Assembly: GCA_036011305.1 (NCBI GenBank)
Contig: DASCNA010000202.1
Coordinates: forward strand, 1-10,981
DNA: 10,981 nt
Origin: DASCNA01 sp036011305
GTDB taxonomy: Bacteria; Verrucomicrobiota; Lentisphaeria; Victivallales; GWF2-38-69
Reading direction: 5' to 3'
Below the pieces are notes generated by a model. The model searched no databases, was not told where the DNA came from, and was given only the letters and a program-made list of their open reading frames with translations. A program made the translations under genes and the position numbers. Below, piece by piece: positions 6,618 through 10,981 of this stretch (positions are counted from its first letter, which is position 1; each line of letters starts with the position of its first letter).

Positions 6618-7552
6618 TGGGTAGAGGATTTGCTTATGAAAGAGATATTTTATATCGGTTTGAGGGTAATCCGATTGTAACACTCGAGGATATCCCATTT
6701 AGAGCTAATACTGTTTTTAATGGAGCTTCAATAAAAAAAGGTGATGATTATTATTTAGTGCTGAGAGTAGAGGGACAACAGGGACATTCTTTTATTGCTC
6801 TGGCCAGAAGCAGTGACGGACTTAGATTTACTGTAGATGATCAGCCTGTAATGCTGCCGGCTGAGTCAGGTGAATTTGCAAAGTATGAAAATCGAGGAAT
6901 AGAAGACCCCAGAATAACTGAAATAGACGGGACATATTATATGTTATATACTGCATATTCTAAATATGGACCGCGTATAGCCCTGGCAGAAACTGATGAT
7001 TTTGTTAATTATAAACGAATCGCTATTGTTTCTGAACCAGGCAACAAAGACGGTATTCTTTTTCCTGAAAAAATAAATGGTGAATATGTTCGTTTTGATC
7101 GCCCTCTTGGACATGGAGTGGGATCCATATGGATATCCTACTCAAAAAATCTTGTTGACTGGGGAAAATCGGAACTCCTTATGAGACCACGTGCAGGTTA
7201 CTGGGATAGTTACAGAATTGGCGCATCAGCTCCGCCAATAAAGACTGAACATGGCTGGCTTGAAATTTATCATGGAGTAAAAATGACGCCTGCAGGACCA
7301 ATTTATAAAATAGGCACTGTCATGTTAGATCTTGAAAACCCTGCTAAAGTGGTAGCAAGATGCGAAAATTCTGCTCTCTCTCCTAGAGCAGATTACGAGC
7401 GTATTGGAGATGTTGGCAATGTAGTATTCGCCTGCGGTGCTATTGTCGAAAAAAATGGTGAAGTGAAAGTCTATTACGGTGGAGCAGATACCTGCATATG
7501 CGTATCTACTGTAAAACTCCACCAACTGATAGATTTTACTTTTGACAGATAA
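6617..7552 (+). CDS. GH130-family glycoside phosphorylase (copy C), probably beta-mannoside-acting
   Basis: A 311-residue cytoplasmic GH130 propeller with a full set of conserved positions: Arg50 in YYLVLRVEGQ, the catalytic motif GIEDPRI with Asp97, FPEKING, DRP at 161-163, IWISYSKNLVDWG, His219 in IYHGV, and YYGGAD with Asp291. It should therefore be an active phosphorylase on beta-mannosides (phosphate attack giving mannose 1-phosphate), or perform the reverse reaction. The ATG shares one base with the TAA of copy B (TAATG), and GGGAG lies 5 nt upstream, so B and C are translated together and are probably made in similar amounts. Base composition here is clearly higher in G+C than in the minus-strand genes to the right. 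The bond type is not predictable by eye. Confidence 0.92.
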   Translation: MGRGFAYERDILYRFEGNPIVTLEDIPFRANTVFNGASIKKGDDYYLVLRVEGQQGHSFIALARSSDGLRFTVDDQPVMLPAESGEFAKYENRGIEDPRITEIDGTYYMLYTAYSKYGPRIALAETDDFVNYKRIAIVSEPGNKDGILFPEKINGEYVRFDRPLGHGVGSIWISYSKNLVDWGKSELLMRPRAGYWDSYRIGASAPPIKTEHGWLEIYHGVKMTPAGPIYKIGTVMLDLENPAKVVARCENSALSPRADYERIGDVGNVVFACGAIVEKNGEVKVYYGGADTCICVSTVKLHQLIDFTFDR

Positions 7553-7584
7553 ATCTATTTATATGTAAATTACTATTTAGGCAA

Positions 7585-7602
7585 ATCAAATAGACATTTG
7601 AT
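7585..7602 (+). terminator. Weak stem-loop between converging genes
   Basis: ATCAAAT-AGAC-ATTTGAT forms a 7-bp stem with a 4-nt loop 33 nt after the stop of GH130 copy C, followed on the plus strand by a broken T-rich stretch (CCTTTTCTTATT). The stem has few G-C pairs and the T-run is interrupted, so it is at best a weak terminator. It lies 2 bp from the end of the converging lipoyl-pathway gene. Confidence 0.3.
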
Positions 7603-7604
7603 AT

Positions 7605-8321
7605 CTACCTTTTCTTATTCCATACATCAGTTCCATATTTTGAAACTGCAAGTTTTTCAGCATCATTAAGAAGCGAGTTATCAGGAATAAAGTTAATAAA
7701 CTCAATATTCAACTCTTCTCGAAAAGAATCAATTAAGTTGTTTATTAAAAGTTGTTTTATATTATTAATATCATCAAGGACAATACTTCCCTGGTGTAGA
7801 ATTCCATGCTTTGTTCTTCTCTGTGCAGCGCCAGCTACCTTGCTGTCTTTACCTGTTTTAGAATTTTTAATAGATACGTCAAATTTTACAGGAGCCACAA
7901 AACACTGCATTGATGATCTGTCTTTTGGTGCATTTGTTTTATCGACAAGGTTCGATTCCATTTCCATTTTACCTAAAGCATCTATGACTACTTTATGAAT
8001 AATGTAATAGCTCTCTTCTCTATTGGTACGTTCTATTTTGTTACCCTTTGGAATAACTACTGTATAAGTCAGGTCAACATCATGAAAAACAACACCACCA
8101 CCAGTAGGTCTTCTTACAAGTTCATATCCTTCTTTAATAACAGCTTCATACTTTTGAACATAACCGATTGACATAGCTGTTCTATCCCAGTCATATATTC
8201 TAAGAAGTGGAATGTTCTTTTCATGAACAATCTGAAGAAGTGATTCATCTATTGCCATATTCATAGCAGGATTATGCGATTTGTCCTGCCATAAATACCA
8301 ATTTTCTCTATCAGTACACAT
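7605..8321 (-). CDS. LipM/LplA-type lipoyl-pathway acyltransferase (BPL/LPL domain)
   Basis: A 238-residue single-domain member of the biotin/lipoate protein ligase fold. It attaches octanoate or lipoate to lipoyl domains such as GcvH or 2-oxoacid dehydrogenase E2. Seen: PAMNMAIDE (18-26), the VRRPTGGGVVFH nucleotide/acyl-binding loop (69-80), CFVAP with Cys140, and SKVAGAAQRRT with Lys161. The Cys in a CF-x-AP context just before K-x-x-G-x-AQ is what I recall for the acyl-thioester Cys of LipM-type octanoyltransferases. Together with the absence of the C-terminal domain of E. coli LplA, this favours LipM over a ligase. Lipoate ligase remains possible. No lipA, gcvH or E2 gene is near. The ATG at 8321 has no clear Shine-Dalgarno; no better start exists, since the next Met codons fall inside the conserved motif. 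The leader consists largely of the heptad repeat described at 8328-8429. Confidence 0.85.
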   Translation of the reverse strand: MCTDRENWYLWQDKSHNPAMNMAIDESLLQIVHEKNIPLLRIYDWDRTAMSIGYVQKYEAVIKEGYELVRRPTGGGVVFHDVDLTYTVVIPKGNKIERTNREESYYIIHKVVIDALGKMEMESNLVDKTNAPKDRSSMQCFVAPVKFDVSIKNSKTGKDSKVAGAAQRRTKHGILHQGSIVLDDINNIKQLLINNLIDSFREELNIEFINFIPDNSLLNDAEKLAVSKYGTDVWNKKR

Positions 8322-8327
8322 AATATA

Positions 8328-8429
8328 TAATTGTTAATGGTAAATGATTAATTATTAATGAAACAAAAATTTTATTCTGAGTATAATTTATTATCAATCT
8401 TAAAATACTCAATTGACCATTAGCAATTA
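8328..8429. repeat. MITE-like intergenic element with inverted heptad-repeat ends
   Basis: Two 18-bp arms (8328-8345 and 8412-8429) are inverted copies with 16 of 18 positions matching; the core is AATTG(T/C)TAATGGT(A/C)AAT. The left arm belongs to tandem heptads ATTGTTA-ATGGTAA-ATGATTA-ATTATTA (8330-8357). On the minus strand the right end reads as heptads ATTATTA-GCGCTTA-ATTGCTA-ATGGTCA, running into the stop codon of the lpxC-like gene (8441-8443). A smaller dyad TGAGTAT/ATACTCA lies inside (8378-8384 and 8405-8411). No coding capacity. It resembles short tandemly repeated heptamer elements known from other bacterial genomes; only this one copy is seen here. Confidence 0.5.
8369..8397 (-). 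promoter_or_regulatory. Candidate sigma70-type promoter for the lipoyl-pathway gene
   Basis: On the minus strand TTGATA (8397-8392) and TAAAAT (8374-8369) are 17 bp apart, each a 5/6 match to consensus. Transcription would start near 8362 with a leader of about 40 nt made mostly of heptad repeats. The promoter lies inside the repeat element, so the element may supply expression of this gene independently of the LPS-type genes upstream. Confidence 0.5.
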
Positions 8430-8440
8430 AGCGCTAATAA

Positions 8441-9475
8441 TTAGTCTGTTACCTCTACTAATAAATCATTAGTATAAAGCTTTTTAATAAACTCTACATC
8501 TTCTCTATGCCCGGCCTTATAGGATATGATATGCCCGACAAATCGACCTTCATCAATTAAGGCAAATGCGGCAAGTAGATCGAGTATTGCTCTGTGCCAT
8601 ACCACTTCCAGAGATTTACCGTTATACATAAGATTAGGAGTATTAAAATATCTGTTTTTGCCATATAAAATTACATTCTTACTATTATATCCTAAATTTC
8701 TTGTTTTAGAGAAAAATTTACCAATAGTTTTACATAAGAATGCATGTTTTATATATGCATTTGTTCTTGCTTCTGCACCCAGTTTAAAATTGTCGTCATT
8801 AACAGGAAATTTAATTCTCTGTTGAGCAAGACAGTTGTTAAAGTTTACTGCGCAGTCAATTTTTAATGCATAAATATCATCTTCAGGAGGTGTAACTATT
8901 AGAAAGCTTCCATTTGGCCAGATTGCCGAAACTGATTTTTTTACTGTGTAGTATTTACATTCATGAAGAGTGTCAACTCTTTCAGCATCTTCCAGTGCTT
9001 CAATAAGTTCAATAGAACCTTTTTCAAATAACGGAGGATCGTTTGAGTCAACAGAAATCATTAAATTATCTATATCCGTACCTAATTTCAATGCTATTAT
9101 ATGCTCTATCAAACGCATATAATTTATATTATTTTTACCTTTGATCACAATATTATTTACACCGCTTTCAAGCAGAGCATAGGCATTTTTATGTGATATT
9201 TGAACTGGAGGCAGATCAAGGTCAGTCCTATTAAACCACCATCCTTTTTTATCAGTTGGTTCAAATTTTATTTTTCTAACTTCTCTACGGTCAAAAGTCC
9301 CTGGTGCTGATACTTCAACAGATTCAGCTATAGTATTCATATATTTATGAGAATAATCCAGTATATCTTCATGCTGAAGTTCTAAGTCGATTGGAATATT
9401 TGAAAACTCATCGTAAGATTTTCTTAAATCTTCCTTGTTACCAACAATAATCTTTCCAAAAATGTTATCTTTCAT
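8441..9475 (-). CDS. LpxC-like UDP-3-O-acyl-GlcNAc deacetylase family protein, divergent
   Basis: LpxC removes the acetyl group from UDP-3-O-acyl-GlcNAc, the committed step of lipid A synthesis, using zinc. The 344-residue protein aligns with LpxC from about residue 48: WFNRTDLDLPP (80-90), the IEH motif with Glu124/His125, GTDIDN, EARTNAY, and YKAGH near the end. Several hallmarks are altered. The N-terminal G-x-GLHSG is replaced by APGTFDRRE (57-65). MDGSA is replaced by FEKGSIE. The zinc helix reads WHRAILDLLAAF, with His294 and Asp299 five apart instead of the four in RHKxLD, and Ala303 where a conserved Asp normally stands. A 47-residue N-terminal extension has no counterpart in E. coli LpxC. 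It may be a true but divergent LpxC or a paralog with another substrate. It starts 26 bp after the kinase gene, with no clear ribosome site, and is probably in the same operon. Confidence 0.8.
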   Translation of the reverse strand: MKDNIFGKIIVGNKEDLRKSYDEFSNIPIDLELQHEDILDYSHKYMNTIAESVEVSAPGTFDRREVRKIKFEPTDKKGWWFNRTDLDLPPVQISHKNAYALLESGVNNIVIKGKNNINYMRLIEHIIALKLGTDIDNLMISVDSNDPPLFEKGSIELIEALEDAERVDTLHECKYYTVKKSVSAIWPNGSFLIVTPPEDDIYALKIDCAVNFNNCLAQQRIKFPVNDDNFKLGAEARTNAYIKHAFLCKTIGKFFSKTRNLGYNSKNVILYGKNRYFNTPNLMYNGKSLEVVWHRAILDLLAAFALIDEGRFVGHIISYKAGHREDVEFIKKLYTNDLLVEVTD

Positions 9476-9501
9476 GGTTAGGTTTAAAATAAATTTTAAA
9501 G

Positions 9502-10335
9502 TTATATAAACCCCTTTCTTGTTAAATGTTTATCTACGCACTTTTGAACCAAATGCCTATCAAGTTCAAAACACGATATTTCATTATATTTATTTGTTAA
9601 TTCTTTTATAATTAACGCATTATCAATTTTATAATCGTTCAGAATATAAAGCTCAATGATTGCTGCAATCAGTCTTCCTAAATCTTTTATTCTTAAATAA
9701 ACAGATAATTTAGCACAATATACTGCACCATCAAGGTCCCATATACCAATATTGTAATCAAGTTTATCAGTTGGCATAAAGAAAAAATTACTTAATTTAC
9801 AATCTTTATGCCCTATTCCAGATATATGTATCTTTGCTAGTAGATCAATTATTCTGTCAAAGAACAGCTCAGTATTGTTTTTATTTTTCAATATATTAGA
9901 AAAAAAATCTTTTGAAGCAATGTTCTCTACAGGCTCAGAAAGAACATATGCAGTATTAATAAAACCAAAAGTTTTATTAATTAATACAGCAAGAGTTTTA
10001 GGTGTCAGAATACCGTTTTTCTCTAATACACACGAGGCTATCAACGTTCTCAAAGGCCTTGATTTACGAAATAAATATCGAAGTTTATAACTCAGTCTAT
10101 TGTCAGAATATTTTTTAATAAATAATTTGGTATTATGAAAATCTACTACTCCGGCTTTGGTTAAACCATCATCTTTAATAATATTGGATTTGGATAGAAG
10201 TAAGTCTATATTTCCAAATAATTCATTATTAATATCAGCATTAGCTGATTTATTAATGAATGAACTTTTAAAAAGAAAAGTTCTATTTGTATGAAATTCT
10301 TTTTTTATAATATTTACAAAACAGCTAGAATTCAT
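9502..10335 (-). CDS. Lipopolysaccharide (Kdo/WaaP)-type sugar kinase
   Basis: A 277-residue protein with a eukaryotic-like kinase fold of the LPS-kinase group, which phosphorylates Kdo or heptose in the LPS inner core on the cytoplasmic face. Seen: the beta-3 lysine in TKLFIKKY (Lys74/75), a GILTPKTLAVL segment, the hinge-like AYVLSEPVEN, the catalytic loop HKDCKLSN (Asp178, Asn183), and the metal-binding IWDLDGA (Asp200). All catalytic residues are present. The ATG overlaps the TGA of the HAD gene (ATGA) and no Shine-Dalgarno precedes it, so translation is probably coupled. By eye the gene is more AT-rich than its neighbours and dense in Lys, Asn and Ile codons. The adjacent LpxC-like gene supports an envelope role. 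Other small-molecule kinases of the same fold cannot be excluded. Confidence 0.75.
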   Translation of the reverse strand: MNSSCFVNIIKKEFHTNRTFLFKSSFINKSANADINNELFGNIDLLLSKSNIIKDDGLTKAGVVDFHNTKLFIKKYSDNRLSYKLRYLFRKSRPLRTLIASCVLEKNGILTPKTLAVLINKTFGFINTAYVLSEPVENIASKDFFSNILKNKNNTELFFDRIIDLLAKIHISGIGHKDCKLSNFFFMPTDKLDYNIGIWDLDGAVYCAKLSVYLRIKDLGRLIAAIIELYILNDYKIDNALIIKELTNKYNEISCFELDRHLVQKCVDKHLTRKGFI

Positions 10336-10907
10336 TTTAAATTAATTAACTTATCGACTGCCGCCTTCAGTTTATCAGCTGAAGTAAAACGATGCACCGG
10401 CCAACCAATTTTTTCAGCTCCTATGCAGTTAACTTCTTTATCATCTATATACATAGCAGGTTTACCATACTTCTTTTCAAACTCCCTATACATAGAAACA
10501 TCAGGTTTAAGGTGCCCTACTTCAAAACTGTAAACACCACCAATCACCAAGTGTGCAAACGAAAGTTTCCTTCTGCTTTCATTTAAATGAAGTTCAGATG
10601 TATCAGATAAAAATGCTATTTTATAACCTTTATCAGTTAATTTATTCATTATATCAGAAACGCCTGGAATTTCTTCTTCGATAATGGAACAGAACAATTT
10701 AATAACCTTCTCTCTTTCAAATCCTGTTAATGCCACTAATGAATCCAAAAAAGTTTTGGTATCAATAACACCAATTTCCTGTTTGAGATATAAATCCTTA
10801 ATATCAGAAAGCTTACAGCTGTCACATTCAGACAATGCCTCAAGACAGTTTTCAAATTTTATATTAATGCATACATTTCCAAGGTCGAGAGCAATAAACT
10901 TATTCAT
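10332..10907 (-). CDS. HAD-superfamily hydrolase, YihX-like (sugar-phosphatase type)
   Basis: A 191-residue cytoplasmic haloacid-dehalogenase-fold hydrolase with a small helical cap. Motif I is FIALDLGNVCI (nucleophile Asp8; the D-L-G-N-V form is standard in YihX-type phosphatases). Motif II is AFLSDTSEL with Ser101, motif III is GHLKPDVSMY with Lys134, and motif IV is MYIDDKEVN with Asp155/Asp156. All catalytic positions are present. Relatives dephosphorylate sugar phosphates such as glucose 1-phosphate. AGGGG lies 4 nt before the ATG. It is the first gene of a minus-strand series with the kinase (4-nt overlap) and the LpxC-like gene, so a sugar-phosphate step in envelope synthesis is plausible but not shown. 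The substrate is unknown. Confidence 0.85.
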   Translation of the reverse strand: MNKFIALDLGNVCINIKFENCLEALSECDSCKLSDIKDLYLKQEIGVIDTKTFLDSLVALTGFEREKVIKLFCSIIEEEIPGVSDIMNKLTDKGYKIAFLSDTSELHLNESRRKLSFAHLVIGGVYSFEVGHLKPDVSMYREFEKKYGKPAMYIDDKEVNCIGAEKIGWPVHRFTSADKLKAAVDKLINLK

Positions 10908-10933
10908 GATACCCCTATACTAACTGTTTTTAA

Positions 10934-10981
10934 TTAATATTTAATATATTACTATACATTCAATAATATATTAAATATTAA
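10934..10981. repeat. Perfect 18-bp A/T-only inverted repeat upstream of the HAD operon
   Basis: TTAATATTTAATATATTA (10934-10951) and its exact reverse complement (10964-10981) flank a 12-bp spacer CTATACATTCAA. The right arm ends at the window edge, so the repeat may continue. On the minus strand the spacer supplies TTGAAT, and TATTAA follows 18 bp later, a possible promoter for the HAD operon lying within the dyad. It could be an operator, a hairpin, or a terminator of a gene outside the window. Confidence 0.5.

Noticed and set aside
8378..8411. TGAGTAT/ATACTCA stem-loop as the terminator of the lpxC-like gene
   Set aside because: The loop is 20 nt and the stem has only 7 pairs; it overlaps a better-supported promoter, so it is kept only as part of the repeat element.
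10332..10907. Missing second Asp of HAD motif I (DLG instead of DxD) as a sign of inactivity
   Set aside because: D-L-G-N-V is the usual form in the YihX-like phosphatase group, and the other three motifs are intact.

Overview
The window is low-GC bacterial DNA with AT-rich intergenic gaps. An LpxC-family protein and a Kdo/WaaP-type sugar kinase point to a Gram-negative (lipid A/LPS) envelope. An oxygen-sensitive type of Fe-S serine dehydratase suggests an anaerobe, perhaps host-associated. I cannot name the phylum from sequence alone. No rRNA, tRNA, CRISPR array, transposase or phage gene is visible.

Left part (1-3122): the first 320 bases hold no intact gene, only what looks like the C-terminal remnant of a membrane transporter (possibly an NSS-family amino-acid symporter). 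A DMT/EamA-type exporter follows on the minus strand (357-1253). Divergent from it is a single-chain iron-sulfur L-serine ammonia-lyase (1533-3122), a fusion of the usual beta(+ACT) and alpha subunits. Its leader carries a 33-bp dyad overlapped by a three-codon reading frame. This part handles amino acids: transport and serine breakdown to pyruvate.

Middle part (3215-7552): all on the plus strand, a GT4-like glycosyltransferase followed by three consecutive GH130 beta-mannoside phosphorylase-type proteins (here A, B and C). None has a signal peptide and no sugar transporter is nearby, so the set looks like an intracellular beta-mannoside synthesis and phosphorolysis module rather than a polysaccharide-import locus. 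B and C overlap by one base (TAATG) and have their own strong sigma70-type promoter. B has changed four conserved active-site positions that A and C keep, so it may be a regulatory or pseudo-enzyme partner or have a new activity. This is the most unusual content of the window.

Right part (7605-10907): all on the minus strand. In transcription order it runs HAD-family phosphatase, Kdo/WaaP-like kinase (ATGA overlap), an LpxC-like deacetylase with a disturbed zinc motif and an N-terminal extension, then a LipM/LplA-type lipoyl-pathway acyltransferase. The last gene probably has its own promoter, inside a heptad-repeat element that fills the gap after lpxC. A perfect 18-bp A/T-only inverted repeat lies upstream of the HAD gene at the window edge.
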